Shown: positions 34,678-44,199, numbered from the stretch's first letter. The stretch is 64,000 nucleotides of DNA from Paenibacillus radicis (ex Gao et al. 2016) (GCF_014641555.1 NZ_BMHY01000001.1:649620-713619), one strand, 5' to 3'. The notes: generated by a model from the letters alone, not told the origin. Numbers and translations: made by a program.

Positions 34678-35361
34678 TTATTCGTCTCGGGAAGTGAAAA
34701 TCATAACGTACTTGATCAGCTCAAGCAGCGAGATTAATGCGGCTGCTACATAAGTTAAAGCTGCTGCGTTCAATACTTTAGCGACTCCGCGCTCTTCCTC
34801 GTTGGCAATGAAGCCTTCGGAGACCATCAGGTCACGAGCCCGGCTGCTGGCGTTGAACTCAACTGGCAGCGTGATGAGTTGAAAGGCTACGGCTACGGAG
34901 AAGAAGATGATGCCGAGGCCGATCAAGCCCGTAAGGCTTAACAAGAAGCCGGCGATCAGCAGGAACGGCGCTGCACCGGAAGCAATATTGACGATAGGGA
35001 AGATGCGGTGACGAAGCACGAGCATCGGATAATGTTCTTTGTGCTGGATTGCATGTCCAACCTCGTGACAGGCAACAGACAATGCAGAGATCGAGTTCTC
35101 ATAGTAGACTGGCTCCGACAGACGGACAACCCGGTTGATAGGATCATAGTGGTCGGTTAAGCGGCCGCGTACCGGTTCGATCGGAATGTCATGCAGGCCA
35201 TTGTTGTCGAGCATCCTTCTGGCGGCCTGATAGCCCGTTAGGCCGCTCATAGCGGGAACCTGGGCCCATTTGTTGAATGTACCCTTAACGCGGAACTGAG
35301 CCCATATGGAGACCGCAAAGGCGATTAGAATGAGAAAGTCCATGGGATGAAAAAATAACAT
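34678..35361 (-). CDS. Membrane zinc metallopeptidase, YugP type
   Basis: 227 aa. The start at 35361 has GGAGGGTGA 8 bases upstream; the in-frame ATG further up lacks one. An N-terminal helix (DFLILIAFAVSIWAQ) is followed by the protease domain with HEVGHAIQH (about residue 106, zinc ligands and catalytic Glu), then two or three more helices and LPVEFNASSRA typical of the family (neutral zinc metallopeptidase, DUF-type YugP). Function unknown; membrane-embedded. Confidence 0.88.
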   Translation of the reverse strand: MLFFHPMDFLILIAFAVSIWAQFRVKGTFNKWAQVPAMSGLTGYQAARRMLDNNGLHDIPIEPVRGRLTDHYDPINRVVRLSEPVYYENSISALSVACHEVGHAIQHKEHYPMLVLRHRIFPIVNIASGAAPFLLIAGFLLSLTGLIGLGIIFFSVAVAFQLITLPVEFNASSRARDLMVSEGFIANEEERGVAKVLNAAALTYVAAALISLLELIKYVMIFTSRDE

Positions 35362-35417
35362 GGTGTAAGTCACCCTCCGTTTCATAATATCTGGTTTTTA
35401 ATACAACTTCGCTTCCT

Positions 35418-35858
35418 CTACATAAAGTTCCCTTTATTAATCAGAAGCATCAGCGCTTCGATGCATGCAGCCGTCTGCGGCATCAGGCGCGTGTACAGCT
35501 TGTTTGCCTGTCTGGGCTTCATTTGCTTGAGCACAGGCTCAAGCTCCTTCACTTCCCGCTCCAGCTGGCTCAAATGCTGCTGCAAATCCATCAGCTTCTG
35601 AGATACCTGCTCCTCAGCGGTTACGTTGCCCCAAGCCTCTAAGCTGGCTTTGATTTCATCAAGCGTGTATTTTTCTTTCTTCATTTTTTCAATACGTTCG
35701 AGACGAAGCAAAGTTTCATCATTATATAGGCGATAGTTTTTTGCTGATCTTTCGGACGGTTCGATTAGGCCCATGGACGTATAGAAATCAATTGTACGAG
35801 CGCTAATGTTCGCCAGTTTAGCCAGCTCTCCTATACGGTAAAGCTTCGTATCCTCCAT
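35418..35858 (-). CDS. MerR family transcriptional regulator
   Basis: 146 aa. The winged-helix start LYRIGELAKLANISARTIDFYTSMGLIEPSERSAKNYRLY is standard MerR, followed by a coiled coil (about residues 85-120) and a C-terminal helix with a single Cys. No metal-binding Cys motif, so the inducer is unknown. GAAGGTGG precedes the ATG. It lies directly upstream of the zinc peptidase on the same strand, and the stop of one is only ~55 bp from the start of the other; a functional link is plausible. Confidence 0.88.
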   Translation of the reverse strand: MEDTKLYRIGELAKLANISARTIDFYTSMGLIEPSERSAKNYRLYNDETLLRLERIEKMKKEKYTLDEIKASLEAWGNVTAEEQVSQKLMDLQQHLSQLEREVKELEPVLKQMKPRQANKLYTRLMPQTAACIEALMLLINKGNFM

Positions 35859-36152
35859 GATACCACCTTCCTTCCTTTTTCATTTCTTTTAATATAAGTA
35901 TGTATAAGTTCCTTTTATATACAAGCACTTATATTTCGAAGCGGTAAGCTTCGCTGCTTAGAGTGACGTTGGGGCGTTCTGCCTATGCTCTAATGATAAT
36001 CGTAAAGCAACCATACAGTCAAACGTGTTACATTGCGATGTAATTTAGTGGAATTGATTCGTCTAGTCCCAGGTCTATAGTAGGCCAATACGATTCAATA
36101 GAAACAAAATGCGAAGAATAGGGGGATTGCAGGAGCTAAAATACTGCCATAT

Positions 36153-36169
36153 TGTTAAAAAACTTAACA
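36153..36169. promoter_or_regulatory. TnrA/GlnR box upstream of amt
   Basis: TGTTA-N7-TAACA is a full match to TGTNA-N7-TNACA, the shared site of TnrA and GlnR. Its centre is about 100 bp upstream of the expected amt start point, further than the usual ~50 bp for TnrA activation. Confidence 0.7.
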
Positions 36170-36227
36170 TTAAGACCTTTTGGAGACACGAACGTTAGAT
36201 TTTTTTTGATAAATTGAATAAAGTGTA

Positions 36228-36256
36228 TTGTCAAACTGAGCACTTCTGACTATAAT
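36228..36256 (+). promoter_or_regulatory. Sigma-A promoter of amt
   Basis: TTGTCA and TATAAT separated by 17 bp, 56 bp before the amt start. Confidence 0.75.
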
Positions 36257-36311
36257 GACATTAAGTCTTTCCTAGAATGTAAGGAAACATAACACTAAGG
36301 GAGTGGTCGTC

Positions 36312-37670
36312 ATGGTCAAGAAGTTATTAGTAACATTAGGTGCACTCAGTTTGGTATTCCCGGCAATGGCATTTGCCGATGATCCGTCTGGCAAGTCGTT
36401 GGACATTGGTATCAACTCGCTTTGGGTCATGATCGCATTCGTACTCGTCCTGCTCATGCAAGGCGGATTTATTCTTCTTGAAACGGGCTCCACTCGAATG
36501 AAAAACGCTGGACACGTTGCTGGCAAAACTATTTTCACCGCAGGTCTTGCAGCACTTATTTATTGGGCAATCGGATACGGTATCGCATTCGGCGGTGACG
36601 GCAACGGCTTTATCGGCTGGGGCAATTTCTTCTTCAATCCCGGTTATGCCGGCGATGGCGAAGGTGTACCGCAATCGGTATTCTTCCTTTTCCAACTGGC
36701 ATTTGCAGCTGTATCGCTTTCCATCGCATGGGGCGGTTTCGCAGAACGCGCTAAATTGTCTTCCTACTTAATCTTTACGGTCGTATTTATCGCTGTTATT
36801 TATCCGGTAGTTGCTCACTGGATTTGGGGCGGCGGCTGGCTTGCTGAAGACGGCGCGCAAGACTTCGCAGGTTCGACAGTCGTTCACTTATCCGGTGCAC
36901 TTGCAGCTTTCGCAGCAACGGTATTGCTGAAGCCGCGTATCGGCAAATTCAACAAAGACGGTTCTGCTAATGAAATTTCCGGTCACAACCAAGTATTTAC
37001 GGCATTGTCTGTATTGCTTCTGTGGGTTGGCTGGTTCGGCTTCAACGCAGGCAGCACACTTGCTATCGGCGACGGCTTCTTCGGTTATGTAGGCTTTACG
37101 ACGATGCTCGGCGCAGGCGCTGGCGCATTCGCAGCTCTTCTTATCTCTTGGGCAGTGCTTGGCAAAGCGGATATTACGACGACTTTGAATGGTACGCTTG
37201 CAGGTCTGGTAGCCATTACGGCATCTTGCGCATTCGTTGAGCCTTGGGCTGCTGTAGTCATCGGTTTGGTTGCCGGCGTCCTGATTTTCTTCAGCGCTAA
37301 GTTTTTCGAAAAAATCAAAGTTGATGATCCAATCTTCGCCTTGTCTGTACACGGTGTTGCAGGTATCTGGGGTACACTGGCTAACGGCATCTTCGCTACA
37401 CAAGAATTGGCTGAGAAAGTGGGCGTTGGCCAAGGCGGTCTGATCGATACGGGAAGCTGGAAGCAATTGTGGGTACAATTCGAATCCGTTGTTGTAGCTG
37501 GCGCATTCGTACTGGCAGCTTCGTTCCTGGTACTTGGCGTAATGAAACTGATCATGGGCTTCCGTGTTACAGAAGAGCAAGAAATTATCGGTCTTGACCT
37601 GAGTGAGCATGGCGCTTATGGTTATCCTGAGCAATTGAAAAAAGCAGGTCAAAACAACATTCAAGGTTAA
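36312..37670 (+). CDS. amt: Ammonium transporter
   Basis: 452 aa from the ATG at 36312 (AAGGGAG upstream). Trimeric Amt/Rh channel for ammonium uptake. A signal-peptide-like N-terminus (KKLLVTLGALSLVFPAMAFA) is followed by eleven membrane helices. Typical stretches: QGGFILLETGSTR, FAERAKLSS, DFAGSTVVHLSGA, LLWVGWFGFNAGS, ITASCAFV and DDPIFALSVHGVAGIWGT, which carry the twin-His pore histidines. The usual partner glnK is missing; instead a nucleotidyltransferase-like gene follows after 41 bp. Confidence 0.95.
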   Translation: MVKKLLVTLGALSLVFPAMAFADDPSGKSLDIGINSLWVMIAFVLVLLMQGGFILLETGSTRMKNAGHVAGKTIFTAGLAALIYWAIGYGIAFGGDGNGFIGWGNFFFNPGYAGDGEGVPQSVFFLFQLAFAAVSLSIAWGGFAERAKLSSYLIFTVVFIAVIYPVVAHWIWGGGWLAEDGAQDFAGSTVVHLSGALAAFAATVLLKPRIGKFNKDGSANEISGHNQVFTALSVLLLWVGWFGFNAGSTLAIGDGFFGYVGFTTMLGAGAGAFAALLISWAVLGKADITTTLNGTLAGLVAITASCAFVEPWAAVVIGLVAGVLIFFSAKFFEKIKVDDPIFALSVHGVAGIWGTLANGIFATQELAEKVGVGQGGLIDTGSWKQLWVQFESVVVAGAFVLAASFLVLGVMKLIMGFRVTEEQEIIGLDLSEHGAYGYPEQLKKAGQNNIQG

Positions 37671-37711
37671 TCAAATAAACGACGGGCTGACCGAGAGGAG
37701 AGGACGAGGGA

Positions 37712-38779
37712 ATGGCTGATCCGGTTCGAATACAGCTGCTGAAGCAAATCGGCAATGCCGATCATGTGGAGATGCTGCGCGAGCTGCGGGATCAAGTACA
37801 CGAGCAGATGGAAGCTCTTCTCTGGGCGAGTCCAGTCGAACAATTTAATGAGCAATTAAACGAAGTGCATGACGCCGTTATCCGGCGCACCATCGTTATT
37901 GCAGAAGCGGAAATGGCACGGTTGGGGAAGGGTTCTCCCCCCGTGCCTTACGCATATCTATTGTTCGGCAGCGGCGGACGGGAAGAGCAGACATTGTCCA
38001 GTGATCAAGACAGCGGAATTGTCTATCAAGATCCAGTGTCAGATTCGGCAGCCACTCAGCATTATTTTCAGCAATTATCCGAATTGATCGTGAACATGCT
38101 TCAAACGAACGGCTACCCGCCATGCGAAGGCAATGTACTTAGCAACAATCCAGAGTGGTGCATGTCTATCACCCAATGGAAGCAGCAGTTAAACGGCTGG
38201 TTTCAAGAACCGGCATGGGAATCGGTTCGTCATCTGCTGATTATGGCAGACGGACGTTCCGTACACGGCAGCACCCGGCTGCTTGATGAACTGAAAGAGC
38301 ATTTCTTCATTGATTTGCTTAATCATCCGATTATCGTAAAACGGATGTTGGACAATACGATGAGACATAAAGTACTTCTCGGCATTTTCGGCCATCTGCT
38401 GAAAGAGCAATATGGGGAGGACGCGGGCAGTCTGGACATTAAATACGGTGCTTATATTCCGATGGTGAATGCTATCCGGCTGCTGGCCATACAAGCGGGC
38501 ATCCGAGATACTTCAACCCTGCTTCGCATTCGAAGGCTTGTCGAGCTGGAGGAACTGCCTTCACCGGAAGCGGCGGCGTATGAACAGGCATTCCGCCTCG
38601 TAATGAGGCTGCGTCTGATGACGACGGAGCATTACGAGAATGGACTCTATGGCAATAATGGCAAGCTGCCGAGCCGGAAGCTAACGAAGGAAATGACCGA
38701 AGAGTTAAAGAGTGCGCTTCGTTTGGGGAAGAAGCTTCAGCGCAAAGTATACAAGCAAACCATGGGAAGGCTTACGTAA
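37712..38779 (+). CDS. DUF294 nucleotidyltransferase-like protein (GlnD-like fold)
   Basis: 355 aa. The nucleotidyltransferase motif FGSGGREEQTLSSDQD sits near residue 92 (the Gly-Ser loop plus Asp-x-Asp that hold the metal and nucleotide), followed by a helical DUF294 C-terminal domain. In proteobacteria similar proteins carry CBS domains; none is seen here. No HD or ACT domains, so it is not a full GlnD. It follows amt and overlaps into a DEDD exonuclease gene; the substrate of nucleotidyl transfer is unknown. GAGAGGACGAGGG precedes the ATG. Confidence 0.85.
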   Translation: MADPVRIQLLKQIGNADHVEMLRELRDQVHEQMEALLWASPVEQFNEQLNEVHDAVIRRTIVIAEAEMARLGKGSPPVPYAYLLFGSGGREEQTLSSDQDSGIVYQDPVSDSAATQHYFQQLSELIVNMLQTNGYPPCEGNVLSNNPEWCMSITQWKQQLNGWFQEPAWESVRHLLIMADGRSVHGSTRLLDELKEHFFIDLLNHPIIVKRMLDNTMRHKVLLGIFGHLLKEQYGEDAGSLDIKYGAYIPMVNAIRLLAIQAGIRDTSTLLRIRRLVELEELPSPEAAAYEQAFRLVMRLRLMTTEHYENGLYGNNGKLPSRKLTKEMTEELKSALRLGKKLQRKVYKQTMGRLT

Positions 38780-38796
38780 GGCGGTGGTAGAAGATT

Positions 38797-39531
38797 ATGA
38801 AGGAACCTAAAGGTGTCGGCAGAATGTGGAACTTATATAAAATGGGCGGTTTCACGCCCGCAATCGCTTCGATGCTGGGCTCGCAAAATGCGCAGCAGAT
38901 GGCGTTTATTCGTTCCGTCAACAGGGAGCAGCGCAAGCAGTCGATACTGAACACGCCGCTTAGAGAGCTTGAAGTGGTTATATTCGATTTGGAGACGACA
39001 GGCTTCTACCCGTCAAACGGCGATGAGATCATTTCCTTTGGCGCTGTGGTGATGCGCGGAGTTGAGGTCTATGAGCAGGAATCGTTCTACAGCCTCGTCA
39101 ATCCGAAAAGGCGGATTCCGCGAGCTATCGTTGAGCTGACCGGCATCACGAATGAAATGGTGCAAGACGCTCCTGATCTGATGCAGGTGCTCCATGATTT
39201 TATGGAGTTTATCGGCAAACGGCTGCTGATTGCCCATGCTTCGGGCCATGACAAACAATTTTTGAATGCGGCGCTTTGGCGCACGTCCAAGATTAATCTG
39301 AATCATCGGGTTCTCGATACGATGCTGGTGGCCAAGTGGCTCGATCCCAAGCGGGCATCTTATGCGTTGGACGATTTGCTTGATGATGCATGTATTCCAA
39401 TTACCGAACGGCATCATGCTCTCGAGGATTCCATTATGACGGCAAAGTTGTGGCAGCATTATTTGAACCGCATTTTGGAACGGAACATTACGACGCTTGG
39501 CGATCTCTATGCTTATCTAAGCAAACATTAA
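38797..39531 (+). CDS. DnaQ-like 3'-5' exonuclease
   Basis: 244 aa. DEDDh exonuclease of the epsilon-subunit family. Exo I FDLETTGFYPSNGDEI (about residue 61) has the catalytic Asp and Glu, Exo II AHASGHDKQFLN the second Asp, and Exo III HHALEDS the His and last Asp. About 60 N-terminal residues (WNLYKMGGFTPAIASMLGSQ) are extra. Its start lies 17 bp after the DUF294 gene. The pair DUF294 plus DnaQ-like exonuclease occurs together in many bacteria. Its 3' end overlaps the convergent JAMM gene by 15 bp. Confidence 0.9.
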   Translation: MKEPKGVGRMWNLYKMGGFTPAIASMLGSQNAQQMAFIRSVNREQRKQSILNTPLRELEVVIFDLETTGFYPSNGDEIISFGAVVMRGVEVYEQESFYSLVNPKRRIPRAIVELTGITNEMVQDAPDLMQVLHDFMEFIGKRLLIAHASGHDKQFLNAALWRTSKINLNHRVLDTMLVAKWLDPKRASYALDDLLDDACIPITERHHALEDSIMTAKLWQHYLNRILERNITTLGDLYAYLSKH

Positions 39532-39957
39532 GGGATCCGGCATAAACTGTCCATGCAGACGGATGTAGGGCTGTACGGCCGGAGCAGCAGCGTTTTGCAG
39601 GGAAACGATCCAATAACAGAGACCCTCATCGGCAAGCGGCAGTCCAATCTCATCTTCATGTGAAGGGATAGCGGCGGATGAAGGATGGGAGTGAAAGAAA
39701 CCGGCAATCCGTTGCCGGTTTTTTCGCGCTTCGAAGAACGCACTCGTCCAGGACGCAGGTTCGAACTGAAACGCTCGCTGCGGCACTTCATGCGCATTAT
39801 TGATCTCTTGAACGGCATCGATGATTTGGTTTTCACCGCTAATATCACTTGTTAACAGCAATCCGCAAGCTTCGTTCGGCGAGGAGCGCTTGCAAATGGC
39901 AATAAGCTCGTCATAAGCTTCTCTTGTTATAGGTATAAAAGGTTTCGTTTGAGCCAT
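39517..39957 (-). CDS. JAMM/MPN+ metallopeptidase-like protein (M67)
   Basis: 146 aa. A zinc isopeptidase-like fold with all residues in place: Glu29 in NEACGLL, His89 and His91 in FFHSHP, Ser99 and Asp102 in SHED. Free-standing bacterial JAMM proteins (Mec+/RadC-like) act on thiocarboxylated sulfur carriers such as CysO/ThiS or on ubiquitin-like tails; no such carrier is nearby. The start at 39957 is preferred because the upstream in-frame part has no ribosome site. Divergent from the TlpA-like gene. Confidence 0.85.
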   Translation of the reverse strand: MAQTKPFIPITREAYDELIAICKRSSPNEACGLLLTSDISGENQIIDAVQEINNAHEVPQRAFQFEPASWTSAFFEARKNRQRIAGFFHSHPSSAAIPSHEDEIGLPLADEGLCYWIVSLQNAAAPAVQPYIRLHGQFMPDPLMFA

Positions 39958-40082
39958 AGTGATAGCATGCACCTCTTTCGATGGCGTATTGGTTTTCACG
40001 GAATTGCCATGGGCCTTGCTTGAGCTTGCATGTCTGACATGGTAACATGTAGGCAATGAATGGTACGGAAAGAAGGGACAGC

Positions 40083-40613
40083 ATGAAACGCGCCTCGGCG
40101 TTATTTATTGTCGCATTTGTGTTGGCAGGATTAGCGGTATATCAATATGTTTCCAAGGACGGCACTTCCACAGCTGCGGCCGTGGATTTCAAGCCGAAAG
40201 CAGGCTCTGTAGCCGCCGAATTTCAACTGCCTGGCCTTGATGAGAAAGCTTATGAGGTAGGAGGCAAGCAGGATAAGCTGAGCTTTGTCAACTTCTGGGC
40301 CTCCTGGTGCGGGCCTTGCGAATTGGAAGCGCCTGACCTGCAGACGCTTCAAGAAAAGTATGGCGATGAAATTAATCTATATGGCGTTAATGCAACCAAG
40401 TTCGATAAGGAAAGATCGGCTCGCGAATTCGTGCAGGAGCATGAATTTACGTTTCCAATCTTAATGGACAGATCGGGAGATGTGACGAAGCAATATAAAG
40501 TCAATACGTTTCCGACGACCTTCCTCATCGACTCAGAGGGCGTCATCCGGGAAAGAATCAATGGCGTCATCACGATCGCTGAATGGGAACGTCTCATCGC
40601 GAAATACAAGTAA
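40083..40613 (+). CDS. TlpA/ResA-like membrane-anchored thiol-disulfide oxidoreductase
   Basis: 176 aa. One N-terminal membrane helix (residues 4-22), then an extracellular thioredoxin domain with the active site WASWCGPCELEAP (Cys76, Cys79) and the cis-Pro in FPTTFLID. AGAAGGGA lies 4 bases before the ATG at 40083. Such proteins reduce apocytochrome c heme sites (ResA), or act in sporulation (StoA); no cytochrome maturation genes are adjacent. Confidence 0.9.
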   Translation: MKRASALFIVAFVLAGLAVYQYVSKDGTSTAAAVDFKPKAGSVAAEFQLPGLDEKAYEVGGKQDKLSFVNFWASWCGPCELEAPDLQTLQEKYGDEINLYGVNATKFDKERSAREFVQEHEFTFPILMDRSGDVTKQYKVNTFPTTFLIDSEGVIRERINGVITIAEWERLIAKYK

Positions 40614-40616
40614 AAG

Positions 40617-40659
40617 ACAACGCCCGGCGGAGCAATGGCTCCTGCCGGGCGTTGTTTTA
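40617..40659. terminator. Bidirectional terminator between tlpA-like gene and cimA
   Basis: ACAACGCCCGGC and GCCGGGCGTTGT arms followed by TTTTAT; the cimA stop lies 4 bp on. Confidence 0.85.
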
Positions 40660-40662
40660 TAT

Positions 40663-42276
40663 TTAATGATTGACAAGTCCAATTCGCTCCAAGCTGTCAG
40701 CAGGTGTCGTAGACGACTTTGGCATGCTGAGCAGGGCGTAACGGAGGCTGTCAACGAGTGCTTCCCAGCTGGCTTCGATCACGTTGCTTGATACACCTAC
40801 GGTGCTCCAAGTTGTTACCGAATTCGTCGATTCGATCAGCACGCGAACTTTGGCTGCCGTTGCATCCTTTTCGTCAAAGACGCGAACCTTATAGTCGGAG
40901 AGGTGGATTTCCTCCAGCTTCGGATAATAAGGAATCAGCGCTTTGCGAAGTGCGTTATCCAGGGCGTTGACCGGTCCATTGCCTTCGGCAGCCGTATACA
41001 CGGGATGACCGTCGACATTGAGCTTGACGATTGCCTCAGACATCATATTGCCTTTGGAGCTCTCAACGAGCATTTTGAACGAATCGACCTTAATCGTTTC
41101 CTTCGTCTCGCCAAATGCTTCTCGAAGCAGCAGCTCCAGGGACGCGTCAGCGCCTTCGAACTGATAGCCCTTATGTTCCAGATCCTTGATGTGATCCATA
41201 ATTGTTTTCGTTTTCTCGTTGTTGGCATTGATATCAAGGCCAAGCTCTTGCGCTTTGGAGATGATATTGCTTTGTCCCGCCAGCTCGGAAACGAGAATAC
41301 GCTGTTTGTTGCCGACGAGCTCCGGTTTAATATGCTCATAAGTCTTGGAATCCTTCATAATTGCAGATACGTGGATACCGCCTTTATGGGCAAAAGCCGC
41401 GTTGCCGACGTAGGCTTGACCGACCGGCATGCTTACATTGGCGATTTCGCTCACATATCTCGCCGTTCCAGTCAATGCGCGAAGCTTGTCATCCGCAAGG
41501 CAGTCGTAGTTCATTTTGAGCTGCAGGTTCGGAATGATGGAGCAGAGGTTGGCGTTGCCGCAACGCTCTCCGTAGCCGTTAATGGTGCCTTGCACTTGAC
41601 GGGCTCCTGCTTGTACGGCTGCCAAAGTATTGGCAACAGCCAGCTCACAGTCATTATGGGTATGAATGCCGATTGGGGCAGAGATCTCCTGGCGTACCCG
41701 GCTAACGATTTCATGAATTTCTCCCGGCAGCGTTCCGCCGTTCGTATCGCACAGAACGAGCCAATCGGCGCCCGCTTCTTGCGCTTTGCGCAGCACGGCC
41801 AGCGCATAGTCTGGATTGTTCTTATAGCCGTCGAAGAAATGCTCGGAATCAAACATCGCTTCCATACCTCTTTGCTTCAAGAACGCGATGGAGTCATAGA
41901 CCATAGCAAGATTTTCTTCCAGTGTCGTTTGCAGCGCAGTATGGACATGGAAGTCCCATGACTTGCCGACAAGCGTTGCAGCAGGCACGCCTGATTCAGC
42001 AATCCGCAGCAGGCTGGCGTCTTGCTCGGCCAAGCTGAACTTCCGGCGAGTGCTGCCGAAAGCTGTAATCTTCGCTTGCAAATTCAATCCTTTTACCCGT
42101 TGGAAAAACTCGATATCTTTGTTGTTGCTTCCTGGGTTGCCGCCTTCAATATAATGAACGCCCAATGCGTCGAGTTTTTGCGCAATTTTCAATTTATCAT
42201 CCGCTGATAGGCTGATCCCTTCGCCTTGTGTACCGTCACGCAGCGTCGTGTCAAATATCGATATGGATGTTGTCAT
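40663..42276 (-). CDS. cimA: Citramalate synthase
   Basis: 537 aa. Condenses pyruvate and acetyl-CoA to (R)-citramalate, the threonine-independent route to 2-oxobutyrate for isoleucine. HMGL-like barrel with DTTLRDGTQG at the N-terminus, IGIHTHNDCELAVAN (metal-binding His-x-His), and QGTINGYGERCGNANL. The CimA-type C-terminal regulatory LeuA dimer domain covers residues ~400-530. No leucine genes adjoin. GGAGGC precedes the ATG. Confidence 0.95.
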   Translation of the reverse strand: MTTSISIFDTTLRDGTQGEGISLSADDKLKIAQKLDALGVHYIEGGNPGSNNKDIEFFQRVKGLNLQAKITAFGSTRRKFSLAEQDASLLRIAESGVPAATLVGKSWDFHVHTALQTTLEENLAMVYDSIAFLKQRGMEAMFDSEHFFDGYKNNPDYALAVLRKAQEAGADWLVLCDTNGGTLPGEIHEIVSRVRQEISAPIGIHTHNDCELAVANTLAAVQAGARQVQGTINGYGERCGNANLCSIIPNLQLKMNYDCLADDKLRALTGTARYVSEIANVSMPVGQAYVGNAAFAHKGGIHVSAIMKDSKTYEHIKPELVGNKQRILVSELAGQSNIISKAQELGLDINANNEKTKTIMDHIKDLEHKGYQFEGADASLELLLREAFGETKETIKVDSFKMLVESSKGNMMSEAIVKLNVDGHPVYTAAEGNGPVNALDNALRKALIPYYPKLEEIHLSDYKVRVFDEKDATAAKVRVLIESTNSVTTWSTVGVSSNVIEASWEALVDSLRYALLSMPKSSTTPADSLERIGLVNH

Positions 42277-42490
42277 TGCCGGGACGCCTCCTTCACTGTT
42301 AGCCTTTACAAATCATAATGTATCATTATAACACTTGTTGCACGGAATGTAGAGTGTATGATGCAATTTATTTTCCCTAATAGCTTGGTTATAAGGGATG
42401 TTGCATTGACGCGAACATGTGCTCGGCTGTATGCTGAGTATAACTAATTATGACAGCAGCCTGTTCCTCTGTTAATGGTGGTGGCATACA

Positions 42491-43768
42491 ATGAATGTGG
42501 AACGAAATTATCCGGTTAAAGGACGGGTCATACTCCATTTGGATATGAATGCGTTCTATTGCTCTGTTCACGAGGCGGAGAATCCGGAGCTGTATAAAGG
42601 AAAAGCGACGGCGGTAGCGGGCAGTGTCGAACTGCGCAAGGGCATCATCGTCACCTGTTCTTATGCCGCCAGAGCGAAGGGCGTAAAGACGGGAATGACG
42701 GTGAGGCAAGCGACTAAGCTTTGTCCTACTCTCATTATTATTCAACCGGACTTCTATTTATATCGGAAATATTCCCGGGGCTTCATGGCGATTGCGCGGG
42801 AATATACGCCGCTTGTCGAGCCAATCTCCATCGATGAATGCTATATGGACATTACGGGCTCTAAAGTTTTCGGAACGCCGCTAGAAATTGCAGAGACTAT
42901 CCAGAAGCGAATTCAAAAGGAATGGAATCTTCCTTGCTCGATCGGCGTTGCACCTAATAAGCTGCTTGCCAAGATGGCGTCCGACATGTTTAAGCCAAAC
43001 GGGATGACTGTACTTCGCATTCGCGACGTGCCCGGCTTGCTCTGGGATAAGCCAAGCGACACATTGTTCGGTATCGGCAAGAAGACGGCAGAAAAGCTCA
43101 AACGGCTTCATATTCATACGATCGGGCAATTGGCGGCTGCAGACGAGCACATGCTGGCGAAGCAATTCGGCGTGATGGGTTCGTGGATGAAGGCCGCAGC
43201 GCATGGCATTGATCATTCGGAGGTTAATCCTGATCGCGGCAGCAATAAATCGATCGGCCATACGACAACCTTGCCTCATGACGTGACGGAGCGGGCTGAC
43301 GTACACCGGATTATGCTTAACTTGGCGGATCAGACGGGCCGAAGACTGCGCCGGCAAAAGCTGATGGCGGCTACCGTACAAATTACGATCCGCAAGCCGG
43401 ATATGTCAACGATTACGCGCTCTTGCACGCTGCGCTCGCCTACCAATTCAGCCGATGAGATTTATCGTGAAGCTTGCCGGTTATTCGATGAGCATTGGCG
43501 GAGCAAAGAACCGGTCAGACTTCTTGGGGTTACGCTGCAGAACTTGTCGCCGCAAGCCGAAACGGCCGTGCAGCTTGATTTGTTCGACTATGAGCAGCAG
43601 CCGCGAAAAGAGGCGCTCACGAAAGCGATGGACCTCTTGCGCGACAAATTTGGCGAGGACGCGGTGCTCACGGCAGGTATGCTTGGAGACGATCCTTCCG
43701 CTCTGATCCGCAACAAACGGCTGCGCGGAACTTCCCTGCAGCGAGACGAAGGAGATCCTGTAAATTAA
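42491..43768 (+). CDS. dinB: DNA polymerase IV (Y family)
   Basis: 425 aa. Error-prone translesion polymerase. HLDMNAFYCSVHEAEN holds the first catalytic Asp, and SIDECYMDITGS holds the other acidic pair. Helix-hairpin-helix and little-finger domains follow. A beta-clamp binding peptide may be QLDLF near residue 358. GGTGGTGG precedes the ATG. No LexA box that I can be sure of lies upstream. Confidence 0.93.
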   Translation: MNVERNYPVKGRVILHLDMNAFYCSVHEAENPELYKGKATAVAGSVELRKGIIVTCSYAARAKGVKTGMTVRQATKLCPTLIIIQPDFYLYRKYSRGFMAIAREYTPLVEPISIDECYMDITGSKVFGTPLEIAETIQKRIQKEWNLPCSIGVAPNKLLAKMASDMFKPNGMTVLRIRDVPGLLWDKPSDTLFGIGKKTAEKLKRLHIHTIGQLAAADEHMLAKQFGVMGSWMKAAAHGIDHSEVNPDRGSNKSIGHTTTLPHDVTERADVHRIMLNLADQTGRRLRRQKLMAATVQITIRKPDMSTITRSCTLRSPTNSADEIYREACRLFDEHWRSKEPVRLLGVTLQNLSPQAETAVQLDLFDYEQQPRKEALTKAMDLLRDKFGEDAVLTAGMLGDDPSALIRNKRLRGTSLQRDEGDPVN

Positions 43769-43777
43769 CGGTCAATG

Positions 43778-43807
43778 TTGCCAACAAGCGATAGTTTGTT
43801 ATATATT
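43778..43807 (+). promoter_or_regulatory. Candidate promoter of ferredoxin gene
   Basis: TTGCCA and TATATT with an 18-bp spacer, about 95 bp before the ferredoxin start. Confidence 0.4.
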
Positions 43808-43836
43808 GATGAGTGAAGGTTTACACTAATTCATAA

Positions 43837-44139
<303 letters not shown>

Positions 44140-44150
44140 TTTTTTTTTCG

Positions 44151-44199
44151 AAAAGCTTCCCGCATGACTGGCATAGCCGGCTGCGGGAAGCTTTTTTTT
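44151..44199 (+). terminator. Terminator of ferredoxin gene
   Basis: AAAAGCTTCCCGCA and TGCGGGAAGCTTTT arms, then a T run. Confidence 0.92.

Larger units (their letters stand above)
35859..36311. other. Divergent regulatory region between merR and amt
   Basis: About 450 bases without a gene. It holds an AT-rich imperfect palindrome near 35894-35934 (ATAAGT/ACTTAT halves) that could be the MerR-regulator operator, a TnrA/GlnR box at 36153 and the amt promoter at 36228. Nothing else recognised. Confidence 0.65.

Noticed and set aside
40663..42276. 352-aa + strand open frame opposite cimA
   Set aside because: Shadow of the strong codon bias of cimA; no family and no ribosome site.
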